NCBI RefSeq assembly: GCF_017377655.1
Contig: NZ_JAFREL010000074.1
Coordinates: 27,542-91,541 of the forward strand
Source: Candidatus Enterococcus ferrettii
Lineage (GTDB): Bacteria > Bacillota > Bacilli > Lactobacillales > Enterococcaceae
DNA length: 64,000 nt
Direction: 5' to 3'
Notes under the pieces: model-generated
Seen by the model: only the letters and a program-made list of their open reading frames with translations
Database searches by the model: none
Told to the model about the DNA's origin: nothing
Made by a program: the position numbers and the translations under genes
Shown here: piece after piece, positions 45,741 to 54,604 of the stretch
How the letters are laid out: each line of letters begins with the position of its first letter
How positions within the stretch are numbered: the stretch's first letter is position 1

Positions 45741-46568
45741 ATGACTATACAAAAAATAGTAGCTGTAATTGCAGCGGTCACGTCATTAACTTTGTTCGGA
45801 AATTTGGTTATGTTTCAGAGCCCGGTAGCAGAAATTTCGGCCCAAACCAGTACCTCTTCAACCACTGTGAAAGCTGAAAATGACAATAAATCAGAACAAT
45901 CATCAGAAAAAGAAGCAGGAGAAGAAAAAAGCTCCACGTCAGAAGAAACAAAAGCAACTGAGAAAACTCAGGCAAGCTCTGAAAGTACAGTAGCTTCAGA
46001 ATCAAGCACAGCAGCTTCTGAAATAACTGAACCAAGTGAGGAACTTGCAATAACTGAAACACCAATCGTTGAAGCACCAACACCAGCTCCATCATCTGTA
46101 GAGGCAGCCGCTGTTGAACAATCAGATGCAATGGAGGAAACTTCTGAACCAGTATCACAACTGCAGCCTAATATGCTGCAAATTGCCGGTTCTTATATTT
46201 CTTACAGCAATGCAGGACAAGGCTCAGGCCAAGCAGTAATCGATGCCGATCACAGCACAGCCGCTACTTGGGGTGGTTCGCCTGTACAATCAGGAAACGA
46301 TGGAATGAATACCCACATTATCGGTCATAATCCAGGTGCATTCAATGCCTTGTTTTCATTAGGTGTTGGTTCAACCATCGAAGTATCTGATGCGTCCGGT
46401 CAAATCAGTACTTATACAGTCCAAAATATTGTAACAGTCGATGATAGTGCCTACGGAGTAGACGGCACTGACTATTGGGATCAAATTACTGGAACAGGTG
46501 GGGGCGAACGACTAACCTTACAAACCTGTATCAATGATTACCAGAACTTAATCGTTTTTGCTGCATAA
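45741..46568 (+). CDS. Secreted sortase-like protein without the catalytic Arg
   Basis: This 275-residue protein has a signal peptide (1 to about 35), a Ser/Thr/Glu-rich linker (about 36-140) and a sortase-fold domain (about 146-275). THIIGHNPGAFNALFSL with His196 and LTLQTCIND with Cys263 match the catalytic His and Cys of sortases. The usual Arg before the last strand (RLIV or RYVV) is Asn269 in YQNLIVFAA. It has no membrane anchor at the C-terminus. A transpeptidase role is doubtful; it may be a protein-binding or wall-associated relic. AAAGGAGG precedes the ATG. Confidence 0.75.
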   Translation: MTIQKIVAVIAAVTSLTLFGNLVMFQSPVAEISAQTSTSSTTVKAENDNKSEQSSEKEAGEEKSSTSEETKATEKTQASSESTVASESSTAASEITEPSEELAITETPIVEAPTPAPSSVEAAAVEQSDAMEETSEPVSQLQPNMLQIAGSYISYSNAGQGSGQAVIDADHSTAATWGGSPVQSGNDGMNTHIIGHNPGAFNALFSLGVGSTIEVSDASGQISTYTVQNIVTVDDSAYGVDGTDYWDQITGTGGGERLTLQTCINDYQNLIVFAA

Positions 46569-46576
46569 AAATAAAC

Positions 46577-46626
46577 GACGCGATGATCAATTCCATGATA
46601 GATGGAACGGTCATCGCGTCTTTTTT
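46577..46626. terminator. Bidirectional terminator
   Basis: GACGCGATGA pairs with TCATCGCGTC and an inner TTCCAT with ATGGAA, followed by six T. It separates the sortase-like gene from the convergent Mga-like gene. Confidence 0.9.
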
Positions 46627-48190
46627 AGTTTAATTGTTTTTGAGAGGGAATATATGGGTAAGAGTAAATTTGTTTTGCCCTCCTCAAGTAGGAGTAACCA
46701 ATGTCGCGAATGAAATCTAAGGAAGCCCGTTGCTGAATGTCCAGAATACAATTTTCAATAGTTTCGCGGTCTGACGCCGAAATGAAATTATTGACGATCA
46801 GGCAATTGTCCTTTTGATAATTTTCAATTGGATTGTTGCTAATAACTAAATCATAATCGTTCAGCAACTCAAAATCCTCTGGTGTGGAGAAAAGAACCGT
46901 GAATTCAAAAATACTTAATCCCAGTTTTTCTCCGTATTGTGCGTACAAGAAATTCCGCATCATCTCTGCGTGTTTTCTACCTAGATTACTGACAATAATC
47001 ACAGAAACCTGCTTGCGCATTTTTTCTAGTTGAATGGGCAGCTGACTCCATTCCCTCATTAGAAGGGCCACTACATCATACAAACGAACATTGATCCAAA
47101 GTGTCGGGTTGCGCTTGTCAATGTCTTCCAAATAGAGTGTAACTAATGTGGAAAAGACTGGATACATGTGATGAACTCCGTGAGCGAAACGTCGTTGTTT
47201 ATCGTATAAAATGATTCTCTTGAAGGGATAAAAATTGTATTGAACGTACCAAATCATCATTTGCTGGATAATTTTATTGCGATCCTCTTCCAATAAAGGA
47301 AAATCAACGGCTTTAACCATTTTATCCAAAAATGTATTAAGTTTTTTATGAATACGAATGATTTGCTCTTCGTTATCCCAACTGTAAAATTCATGGAAAA
47401 CTGTCCGAGCAACTTCCTTGTACCAGGTGTCAGTCAATGAGTAGGGCGTACCTTCCACTAAATGAGCTACTATCTCCTCGCTATATTCAATGACTTTATC
47501 AATTGTATCATCAGGTTCGCTATATACCTCGTCAGATAAGGCAAAGCCCTGGCTCATACGAATTAAGGTAACCACTAGGAGAAACGAAGCATCCTGAACT
47601 TCTCGATCATCTAAAGAGACATCAAAGTCTGTTGATGCCCGCATGACATAGCAAAAGGTATCTTGCTGATTGATCTCAAAAGGCCATTCATTAATACCAT
47701 ATTCCTCAGTGTAATATTGTTGATAAAAAATTCGCACCCAGCGTTCATCTGGCGCAGTTACACGGAAGGGGCCACGTTCCAAAATTAGTCCACGTTTTTC
47801 GAGAAAAATCTCCACCGCATTCACCATTCTATAGAAAGAAGCTTCACTCATAAATAGTTCATTAATCCAGTATTCTGCATCTTCATCGGGTGCGTATAGC
47901 AATTTCTCAATAAATTGAAATTCATCGCATTCTTGAAAGATAGTGCTGTAAACATTGGCCATCTTGTTGGAGGCAAGGTTATTTAGACGGATTCCTTGAA
48001 ATTTTGAGTACTCAAAATATACATATTCACCCCAAAATTCATTAATGTAATCAATGTCACTCAGCAGGGTTTTTGCCGAACAGTCTAAAAAATTTGTTAC
48101 ATCTTTAGTGGGGCACCAAGTAGAAAAATTATCCAAAAATTCCAGCAAGGTTATCTTACGATAGATTGCGGTGCTTAACAAAGCTTTCAT
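46625..48190 (-). CDS. Mga-like transcriptional regulator (third in window)
   Basis: This 521-residue protein has the Mga layout: helix-turn-helix near the start (KITLLEFLDNFSTWCPTKDV), Mga HTH domain around 90-165 (FRVTAPDERWVRIFYQQYY), PRD-like middle and an EIIB-like C-terminal segment (VSVIIVSNLGRKHAEMM). It is not closely like the pair at the left end. AAAGGAAAAATCCC precedes the ATG. It converges with the sortase-like gene, which could be in its regulon since Mga proteins often control surface proteins; this is inference. Confidence 0.82.
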   Translation of the reverse strand: MKALLSTAIYRKITLLEFLDNFSTWCPTKDVTNFLDCSAKTLLSDIDYINEFWGEYVYFEYSKFQGIRLNNLASNKMANVYSTIFQECDEFQFIEKLLYAPDEDAEYWINELFMSEASFYRMVNAVEIFLEKRGLILERGPFRVTAPDERWVRIFYQQYYTEEYGINEWPFEINQQDTFCYVMRASTDFDVSLDDREVQDASFLLVVTLIRMSQGFALSDEVYSEPDDTIDKVIEYSEEIVAHLVEGTPYSLTDTWYKEVARTVFHEFYSWDNEEQIIRIHKKLNTFLDKMVKAVDFPLLEEDRNKIIQQMMIWYVQYNFYPFKRIILYDKQRRFAHGVHHMYPVFSTLVTLYLEDIDKRNPTLWINVRLYDVVALLMREWSQLPIQLEKMRKQVSVIIVSNLGRKHAEMMRNFLYAQYGEKLGLSIFEFTVLFSTPEDFELLNDYDLVISNNPIENYQKDNCLIVNNFISASDRETIENCILDIQQRASLDFIRDIGYSYLRRAKQIYSYPYIPSQKQLN

Positions 48191-48628
48191 GGGATTTTTC
48201 CTTTCTTAACGGCGTTAGTGTTCATTAGTATTTTACCCTTTTTTAATCTGAAATTCATCTAAATCACAAAAAAATTATGAGAAAATTCCAATGATAGAAA
48301 AACGTATAGATATAAATAAGTACTAATGCTTTAAAAAGAATAGTTTGAAACTAGACTTATAATCACGTGCCAATGATTTGTTACTTAATTTTAGCCATAA
48401 AATAGTTGTGTGACAAGTGATTTGAACAGAAATTATGAATGTAGATCATTTAATTAAATAAATAACCACAAGATAATCAGAAGTTGGTTAATACAATAGA
48501 GGTAAAAGATTAGAAAGGATGTTTTAGATGAGGTATTTATCTCTTCGATTACGAATATCGCACGGTAGGTTAACAGTAGTATGCGTTAAAGCAGGCAGAA
48601 AAAGCAAAACTTACTGAAGTTTCAAACT
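48191..48628. other. 438-base gap, AT-rich
   Basis: Mostly AT-rich. A 29-codon frame at 48528-48617 (MRYLSLRLRISHGRL) has a reasonable AAAGGA site but no other support and its 3' end lies in a terminator. Nothing else seen. Confidence 0.5.
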
Positions 48629-48645
48629 TCAGTTAAGTTTTGCTC
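48600..48645 (-). terminator. Terminator of lone ATPase gene
   Basis: AGCAAAACTTA pairs with TAAGTTTTGCT and inner CTGAAGTTT with AAACTTCAG, a long stem. On the minus strand it is followed by TTTTTC. It includes the last codons of the gene. Confidence 0.8.
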
Positions 48646-49969
48646 TTAATTGTTCTAAATAGATGAGTGGCTGATACATTTCAGCGTAAATTGCTTCTAA
48701 ATTGTCAGTCGTATCGACAATCAGGCTGGTTTTTGGATCTCGTTTATCCGGTGAGGTGTTGTAAAATTTAGTACGGATCGACTCTTGGGTTGAGAAAATA
48801 TCCAACGCTTCAATAATATAGGGACTGCGGGAGGTAATTAGCACCTTAACCGAATAAACGGTCGTTATGCGAACCAATAATTCTGCTAGTTTTACCTGCC
48901 ATTGAGGATGAAGATGAGTTTCTGGTTCAAAAAAAATCAGACAACCACTATCAGCAACGAGCCCGTTTAACACAATCAACTGCAAGAGGGCAAAAATTTT
49001 CGTTCCAGAGGATAACGAATTGAACGGAACGCCTTTTAACGAATTTTTTGGAAAAAAATAGTAGCCGTCTCGTTTGCGTACTAGTTGCCCATTTAATACT
49101 TCAGAAAAAATAGCTGCAATTTTTTTATCTCGCAGATAGTTTTCTTTAGGCTGGTGTTGCATAATTTGTTTAATCAGTCGTTTCCGATGAGAAGCTTCGT
49201 TAGCCTGCTGGAGTTTTTCGGAAGGTGCCTTGCCAAAAAACTGTTCATCCGTTGCAAGTGCTAAATTATCCAACAAATCGGGATCATCCAGACAAATGGC
49301 TTCTTTATAGGTATGTGTCAGTTGAAATTGACACTGAAAATTGTCCAGTCGATTGTTTTTATAAGGTAGAATCAGGTGATCATCTTCCTCTTGAAGAGAG
49401 AGAAGCGCTGATTTGTTTAAAGAAGAATCACTAATGATGTAATTGGAAAATTCTTGACGCAGCAATCGATCAAATAAAGCAGCCACAGTCTTTTCATCCA
49501 AATAATCACGGTTTTGTTGCTGAAAAATAGTTTTTATAATAGCCGCAATCTGTTGTCGGTTAGGCCAACGAACTTTTGTCGACATTTTTCGTTGAATATT
49601 GCTTAAAAGATCAGTAATTTGCTCAGTTAATTTAGTATCTTCAGCAAAAATCTCTTTGTGATCTACTCCATGTTGCTTATGCTCAACCTGATAAACGACG
49701 GTCTGTACCTCCCGCCGAAGTGCGTTTACTGAGGGAAAGGTATCTTTATCTACCCAACGCTCCAAGTTCTCCAATTCTTCCATGATTCCGGTGTATTTTA
49801 AAGCAAACAAATAGTTTCCTTGATAGAGGTTGATTCCAGTTAAAAGAGCGTACAGTATCTTACTTACGGTGCCTTTTCCTGAGTTGTTGACACCGGTTAT
49901 TACCGTGAGGTCTGTCAGTTCAATCGTGGCCTGTTTTATTTTGGCAATATTTTCAAATTCAAGTAACAT
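48629..49969 (-). CDS. AAA-family ATPase, OLD-like, standalone
   Basis: This 446-residue ATPase has Walker A GVNNSGKGT near residue 26, ABC-type signature LSSGTKIFAL near 320, Walker B LIFFEPETHLHP near 345 and the switch region LITSRSPYIIEAL near 376. This is the SMC/RecF-like ABC ATPase of the OLD/AAA_21 group, common in defence and DNA-repair systems. No TOPRIM domain and no partner helicase or nuclease adjoins it, so its role is open. A middle region of about 240 residues is predicted helical and likely coiled coil. TAGGAGTGAG precedes the ATG. Confidence 0.75.
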   Translation of the reverse strand: MLLEFENIAKIKQATIELTDLTVITGVNNSGKGTVSKILYALLTGINLYQGNYLFALKYTGIMEELENLERWVDKDTFPSVNALRREVQTVVYQVEHKQHGVDHKEIFAEDTKLTEQITDLLSNIQRKMSTKVRWPNRQQIAAIIKTIFQQQNRDYLDEKTVAALFDRLLRQEFSNYIISDSSLNKSALLSLQEEDDHLILPYKNNRLDNFQCQFQLTHTYKEAICLDDPDLLDNLALATDEQFFGKAPSEKLQQANEASHRKRLIKQIMQHQPKENYLRDKKIAAIFSEVLNGQLVRKRDGYYFFPKNSLKGVPFNSLSSGTKIFALLQLIVLNGLVADSGCLIFFEPETHLHPQWQVKLAELLVRITTVYSVKVLITSRSPYIIEALDIFSTQESIRTKFYNTSPDKRDPKTSLIVDTTDNLEAIYAEMYQPLIYLEQLRAKLN

Positions 49970-50336
49970 CGGCTCACTCCTAACTTTTCTATTATTAATT
50001 TAAGTATACACTAAAATGTTCTATAATCGGCAGCTATCTTAGTAAAACTGGTTTTGTAAATCTTTCAATAAAAAGACCATTTATAGTAAGAGTTAACTGC
50101 TCTTTGACATCTGGTAATCCTTATATTATTGTTAAGAAAAGAAGACCAAAGTTACGCACAAAAAGAATAACATTTTGCCAAAAAGAGAGAGTAAAGTTGT
50201 AACCAAGTCGAACGTTTGACTGCAAATTTGGTTGTAAACTTGAATTATTAGCTAAATGTTGAGTCCTGCTGCTTTTAGCAAGTCATTGTTTTTAATTTTT
50301 TTGCACGAACAAATTAGTCGAACGGGGGAGTCTCCT
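49970..50336. other. 367-base divergent gap
   Basis: Promoter candidate TTGACA at 50104-50109 with TATTGT at 50127-50132 (17-base spacer), facing plus. A repeat AGTCGAACG occurs at 50207 and 50316 approximately. No gene. Confidence 0.4.
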
Positions 50337-51023
50337 ATGGAAAAACAAGATAACGGTACTGAACAATTTATTCCTGAATTATATTCTGAACTTAGACAAA
50401 GTATTATTAAAATGCCTAAGGTGATAAAAAAAGCTTCGGGTATCCAAATCTATGGCAAGCTTATCAAAAGTATCATTTATTCTATGGATGTTGCGGTTAT
50501 TGCCAACAATGATGCAGATGCTATATTGGCTGTATACCCTTGGACACCCAATACCCGAATCTTGTCAGCCATCTCTACTGTTTCTCAAGTTCCGATTTTA
50601 GCTGGTATTGGTGGTGGACTAACTTCAGGCAATCGCTCTTCACGTTTAGGATCATTCGCAGAGGAACATGGAGCTTTTGGCGTAGTTCTGAATGGCCCCT
50701 GTGACTTGGATACAATTGGCATAGTAAATGAAACAGTGGATATTCCCATTATTTATACAGTGGTCAACGACAAACGCAACCTGCAGGAGCTGATTGACAA
50801 CGGAGTTGATATCTTTAATGTGGCTGGCGGAAAAGAAACGACCAATCTTGTTCGCTGGGTTCGTGAACAATTCCCTGAATTTCCTATTATTGCTTCGGGT
50901 GGTCAAAATGATGAGCAAATTTTATCCACTATTGAAGCAGGGGCGAATGCGATTACTTATACAACTTATGGCAAAACTGAAAAATATTTCCAAGAAAAAA
51001 TGGAGCAATATCGAAAGTTATAA
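50337..51023 (+). CDS. TIM-barrel-like protein of unknown function
   Basis: This 228-residue protein looks like a TIM barrel: repeated strand-helix units with VPILAGIGGGLTSG near residue 86, VDIPIIYTVVNDKRNLQELIDNG near 135-158, FPIIASGGQNDEQILSTIEAGANAITYTTYG near 185-215. The last part resembles phosphate-binding loops. The exact family is not recognised. I chose ATG 50337 after GGGGGAG; the earlier ATG at 50256 gives an odd hydrophobic extension. Terminator follows. Confidence 0.65.
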   Translation: MEKQDNGTEQFIPELYSELRQSIIKMPKVIKKASGIQIYGKLIKSIIYSMDVAVIANNDADAILAVYPWTPNTRILSAISTVSQVPILAGIGGGLTSGNRSSRLGSFAEEHGAFGVVLNGPCDLDTIGIVNETVDIPIIYTVVNDKRNLQELIDNGVDIFNVAGGKETTNLVRWVREQFPEFPIIASGGQNDEQILSTIEAGANAITYTTYGKTEKYFQEKMEQYRKL

Positions 51024-51037
51024 AGCAGCTGATTACA

Positions 51038-51070
51038 AAAAAAGACACCTTGAGTCTAGGTGTCTTTTTT
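51038..51070 (+). terminator. Terminator of TIM-barrel-like gene
   Basis: AAAAAAGACACCT pairs with AGGTGTCTTTTTT around a 6-base loop. Confidence 0.9.
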
Positions 51071-51776
51071 GTTTTATTTTGAAATGAAAATACTTTTTAT
51101 GCAGAGTCTTTTAAAAGTATTTAAAAAGTCTTTTGCTTTTTATACGGTATTCCAATCGCGTTATTTTTCTCATTTTCTGTTTCGTTTTCTAGTTCGAAAC
51201 TTTCTGTTTTTTTATATCAAACATCTTTTAGTTATTTTAAATTCGTCGATAAAGCACCTATTAAACTTGTAGTATTAAAATTTTTTTAAAAGATTTTTAA
51301 GTAGTTGCTCGATTTTTCTACTTTTTTATCGTTCAATAAATTGTTGATGAATTGTATGGATTGATAGCTTTGGAAGATCAGTTTTGACTTTCAATTGATT
51401 TTCAAGATTTCATTGGTCATAGAATAAGTTTCTTAAATAGTAGTATTTTTAGTAACCGCTTTATAGTTATTTGGAAAATGACATATCTAAAGTAGGTATT
51501 AATTCCAAAAGGAGCAGATTGGAATGATGGAGTATCCGTTCTTTTACTGTTTCTCATTAGCGGAGGTATATCGTTTTGGTATACATTTTCTAAGTTTTTT
51601 ACTAAGTACTTGTCCGTAATAGTGATGGCTGTTTTTCGTTTAGAATTTATTTTTCTAAGATGTTTCATCTATTCAAGTATTATTAGGCGAAAAACTCTTC
51701 TTTCGACAGAGGTATTTACCATGCATGAATCAACTTTGGATTATAAATTATGGGTACAAATTAGCGAAAAAAATTT
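51071..51776. other. AT-rich region with possible decayed coding frame
   Basis: About 700 bases with no gene I can support. From 51496 to 51780 a frame of 94 codons is open (VLIPKGADWNDGVSVLLLFL, continuing with a membrane-like segment) but lacks a start until late. It may be the relic of a membrane protein. Confidence 0.4.
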
Positions 51777-51805
51777 TTGACCAGTAAATGATTTCTTGTT
51801 ATAGT
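51777..51805 (+). promoter_or_regulatory. Promoter of Lsa-type ABC-F gene
   Basis: TTGACC at 51777-51782 and TATAGT at 51800-51805 lie 17 bases apart. Transcription should begin about 275 bases upstream of the coding start. Confidence 0.75.
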
Positions 51806-51831
51806 GAAAGTACAGAAAGTGAGGGATCCCG

Positions 51832-51852
51832 ATGCGTAATTTCACCAAATAA
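51832..51852 (+). CDS. Six-residue leader peptide MRNFTK
   Basis: GTGAGGG precedes ATG CGT AAT TTC ACC AAA TAA in the leader of the ABC-F gene. Its last codons (TTCACCAA, 51841-51848) can pair exactly with TTGGTGAA (51919-51926). Leaders of this kind let antibiotic-stalled ribosomes switch attenuation on for ABC-F genes. Confidence 0.6.
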   Translation: MRNFTK

Positions 51853-52012
51853 AGTAGAAGCTGCATTCAGACTGTACCGTGGATTGACCAAGGGAGCAGT
51901 GTGCAGGTTTTCGAACAATTGGTGAATGTAGTAAAGAGGGAATCCTTTTAAGACGATCTTTGTAGCAAATGTTTGCTGCAAATTTTCGGTTCTATTTATT
52001 GTGGATCAGCTC

Positions 52013-52048
52013 AACCGCCAGTTGTCGAAAAGAACTGACGGTTTTTTT
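52013..52048 (+). terminator. Leader terminator of ABC-F gene
   Basis: An 11-base stem with one mismatch is followed by seven T. It lies before the gene, so it functions as the off switch of the attenuator. Confidence 0.85.
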
Positions 52049-52085
52049 GACTTCTGGGAAGAAGTCGCTGCGAGGTGTTATCCAT

Positions 52086-53582
52086 ATGAGTAATATAATA
52101 ATGAATCACGTTACATTCGGTTACGATCAGTTAGGTACTCTTTTATTTGATGATGTACAGCTGATTGTTGATGAGCAATGGAAGCTGGGATTAGTCGGCC
52201 GTAATGGACGTGGCAAGACCACTTTATTGAAATTGTTGCAAAATCAATTACCCTACCGAGGTACGATTGATCACACGATGAATTTTGTTTATTTTCCTTT
52301 GAGTATCGCTGATCCGAGCCAGCTGACTTATTATGCACTGTTGGAGCAGGGGGATTTTGAAATTTGGCAATTGGAACGAGAGTTGAACTTATTGGCCTGT
52401 GATCCAGAAGTATTGTGGCGGCCGTTTCAATCTTTATCTGGTGGGGAGCAAACCAAAGTTCTGCTGGCGATGCTGTTCACCGAGGAACATTGCTTTCCAC
52501 TTATTGATGAGCCGACCAATCATTTAGATATTTTAGGGCGTCAACAGGTAGCAAAGTATTTACGGAAAAAGAAGCAGGGCTATATTTTGGTTAGTCATGA
52601 TCGGCAGTTTTTGGATGAAACGGTGGATCATATTTTGGCAATTGAGAAAAGCCAACTGATACTATATCAGGGGAATTTTTCCATTTATGAAGAACAAAAG
52701 GCGCAAAAAGATGCTTTTGAGCAGGCACAAAATAGTAAGCTAAAAAAAGAAATTGCTCGTCTGCAGCAAACCGCTAGGGAAAAAGCAGCTTGGTCTGCTT
52801 CGCGTGAAACCGATAAACTGAACAAATCTAAAGGGTTCATTGATACAGAATATCGTCGGGTAAGTCCTGGAGCAATCGGCGCGGATGCTGCCCGAATGAT
52901 GAAAAGGTCCAAGGCAATTTTACAGCGTGTAGAAACTCAAATCGGTGAAAAGGAGCAGTTGCTGAAGAATATTGAAACAGTAGACGGTCTTTCGATGAAT
53001 TGGCAACCTAGTCATCATCGTCGGTTGATTCAAGTAGAAAATCTACGGCTAGCTTATGATGAGCATCTGCTTTTTGAGAATGTTTGTTTTGAGTTGAATC
53101 ATGGCGATTGTTTGGCAGTCACTGGCAAGAATGGTAGTGGAAAAAGTGCTTTAGTACAAGCTTTATTGGGGACATTTACCGGTGAGTGTTTTGGCAAAGT
53201 TTTTTTACCTAAGGGTCTGACTATTAGTTACGTGCGACAAAAATACGAAGACAATCAAGGCACTTTAACAGATTTTGCATTACAAGAAGGGCTAGATTAT
53301 CCAATGTTTTTAAATAATCTCCATAAGTTGGGAATGGAACGTAATGTCTTTGAAAATCGAATTGAGCAGATGAGCATGGGGCAGCGAAAAAAGGTTGAGT
53401 TGGCCAAATCGCTTTCTCAGCCATCAGATATTTATCTTTGGGATGAACCTCTGAATTATTTAGATGTCTTTAATCAACAGCAGATTATTCAATTGCTGCA
53501 GCGGATTCACCCAACTATACTGATGATTGAGCATGACCAGCATTTTATTGAGGCAGTTAGTACTAAACGGTTAGGATTGTAA
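52086..53582 (+). CDS. Lsa-family ABC-F ribosomal protection protein
   Basis: This 498-residue ABC-F protein, the same length as enterococcal Lsa(A), is very similar to it along its length. It has two ATPase domains: Walker A GRNGRGKTT at 38, signature LSGGEQTKVLLAML and Walker B PLIDEPTNHLD; and GKNGSGKSA, MSMGQRKKVELAKSL and YLWDEPLNYLD. The linker (about 195-300) is the antibiotic-resistance domain. Lsa proteins bind stalled ribosomes and dislodge lincosamides, streptogramin A and pleuromutilins. I chose ATG 52086, preceded by GAGGTG; the in-frame region upstream is the attenuator. No transmembrane segments. Confidence 0.9.
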   Translation: MSNIIMNHVTFGYDQLGTLLFDDVQLIVDEQWKLGLVGRNGRGKTTLLKLLQNQLPYRGTIDHTMNFVYFPLSIADPSQLTYYALLEQGDFEIWQLERELNLLACDPEVLWRPFQSLSGGEQTKVLLAMLFTEEHCFPLIDEPTNHLDILGRQQVAKYLRKKKQGYILVSHDRQFLDETVDHILAIEKSQLILYQGNFSIYEEQKAQKDAFEQAQNSKLKKEIARLQQTAREKAAWSASRETDKLNKSKGFIDTEYRRVSPGAIGADAARMMKRSKAILQRVETQIGEKEQLLKNIETVDGLSMNWQPSHHRRLIQVENLRLAYDEHLLFENVCFELNHGDCLAVTGKNGSGKSALVQALLGTFTGECFGKVFLPKGLTISYVRQKYEDNQGTLTDFALQEGLDYPMFLNNLHKLGMERNVFENRIEQMSMGQRKKVELAKSLSQPSDIYLWDEPLNYLDVFNQQQIIQLLQRIHPTILMIEHDQHFIEAVSTKRLGL

Positions 53583-53608
53583 CCGGTAAAATTATTATGA
53601 AAAAGAAA

Positions 53609-53636
53609 GTCGTTTCTTCAATGAAGCGGCTTTTTT
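53609..53636 (+). terminator. Terminator of ABC-F gene
   Basis: AGTCGTTTC pairs with GAAGCGGCT with two G-T pairs, followed by six T. Confidence 0.65.
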
Positions 53637-53877
53637 AGTTTGCAGTTAATCACAGAGATGTAATCAATAGTCACATCTTATGTTCGGAAAAACGATGTTC
53701 CTTACATTTTATGAGAGATACATTCTGTAAAAGATCAGTGGCGATCGTTGTTTTAAAAGTTTATGTCAGAAAATATCACATTACATCTTGGTGGATACTA
53801 GATTAAATGAGAATTTAATGATAAACTCGTTTTAAATTTACAGAATATTTCCAAAATTGTAATCAAGGAGGAACTAG
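53637..53877. other. Upstream region of urease operon
   Basis: No gene. The region is AT-rich and should hold the operon promoter, but I see no -35/-10 pair that is clearly better than the rest. No NikR-type palindrome recognised. Confidence 0.35.
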
Positions 53878-54180
53878 ATGAATTTAGTAGCGCGAGAACA
53901 AGAAAAATTGATGATTGTGGTTGCTGCCGACGTAGCTCGCCGCAGAAAAAGTCGAGGGTTGAAGTTGAATCACCCGGAATCGATCGCTTTGATTACTTAT
54001 GAAGTAATGGAGGGAGCCCGTGATGGGAAAAGTGTTGCAGAATTAATGACTTATGGTGCCACCATTTTATCAGTAGAGGACGTCATGGAAGGAATTCCTG
54101 AGATGATTCATGATATCCAGGTAGAGGCTACCTTTCCAGATGGGACAAAGTTGGTTACAGTCCATAATCCAATCCGCTAG
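53878..54180 (+). CDS. ureA: Urease gamma subunit
   Basis: The 100-residue gamma subunit of nickel urease. [47 protein letters not shown] and [34 protein letters not shown] cover the family almost without gaps. AAGGAGGAACTAG precedes the ATG. It starts the operon; the gap of 100 bases to ureB is the largest in it. Confidence 0.97.
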   Translation: MNLVAREQEKLMIVVAADVARRRKSRGLKLNHPESIALITYEVMEGARDGKSVAELMTYGATILSVEDVMEGIPEMIHDIQVEATFPDGTKLVTVHNPIR

Positions 54181-54280
54181 CTCCTTTTTCTGTATTAAGA
54201 GAAACAAGGATAGGACGTCGCAATTAGATAAGCAAATTATTAATTTTAGTAAGTTCAGTTAAAAATCGAGGAGGATGTTT

Positions 54281-54604
54281 ATGAAACCCGGAGAAATTAT
54301 TGTTGGTACTGAACCGATTCAATGCAATATTGGCCGTGAAACTAAGCAGATTGCCGTAACAAATACTGGGGATCGTCCAGTACAAATTGGTTCCCATTAT
54401 CATTTTTTTGAAGTGAATAGTGCACTGCGATTTGATCGCAAAGCGGCCTATGGTTTTCGCTTAAACATTCCGGCAGGAGTCGCAGTTCGTTTTGAACCTC
54501 AAGATGAGAAGACTGTCGAGTTAGTGGCGCTAGCAGGTAAGCGGGAAGTTTACGGCTTGAATGCAAAGACGAATGGTCCATTGGATAAGGAGGGAATTAG
54601 ATGA
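54281..54604 (+). CDS. ureB: Urease beta subunit
   Basis: The 107-residue beta subunit. [68 protein letters not shown] and [16 protein letters not shown] are family signatures. GAGGAGG at 54268-54274 gives a proper 6-base spacer to ATG 54281; ATG 54275 would follow directly. It overlaps ureC by ATGA. Confidence 0.96.
   Translation: MKPGEIIVGTEPIQCNIGRETKQIAVTNTGDRPVQIGSHYHFFEVNSALRFDRKAAYGFRLNIPAGVAVRFEPQDEKTVELVALAGKREVYGLNAKTNGPLDKEGIR

Larger units (their letters stand above)
51812..52048 (+). promoter_or_regulatory. Ribosome-mediated attenuator of Lsa-type ABC-F gene
   Basis: TTGGTGAATGTAG (51919-51931) can pair with the mini-ORF (TTCACCAA) or with CTGCATTCA (51861-51869). A further hairpin pairs TGTAGCAAA with TTTGCTGCA (51961-51980). 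The terminator AACCGCCAGTT/AACTGACGGTT with T residues lies at 52013-52048, 38 bases before the coding start. Stalling on the mini-ORF would change pairing and allow read-through. Confidence 0.75.

Noticed and set aside
51060..51272. 70-codon Phe-rich frame
   Set aside because: It starts in a terminator and its composition reflects the AT-rich sequence; no ribosome site.
51868..51892. Segment TGTACCGTGGATTGACC resembling a T-box core
   Set aside because: The preceding AGGTGG and a specifier loop are absent; it lies in the ABC-F attenuator, so the likeness is chance.
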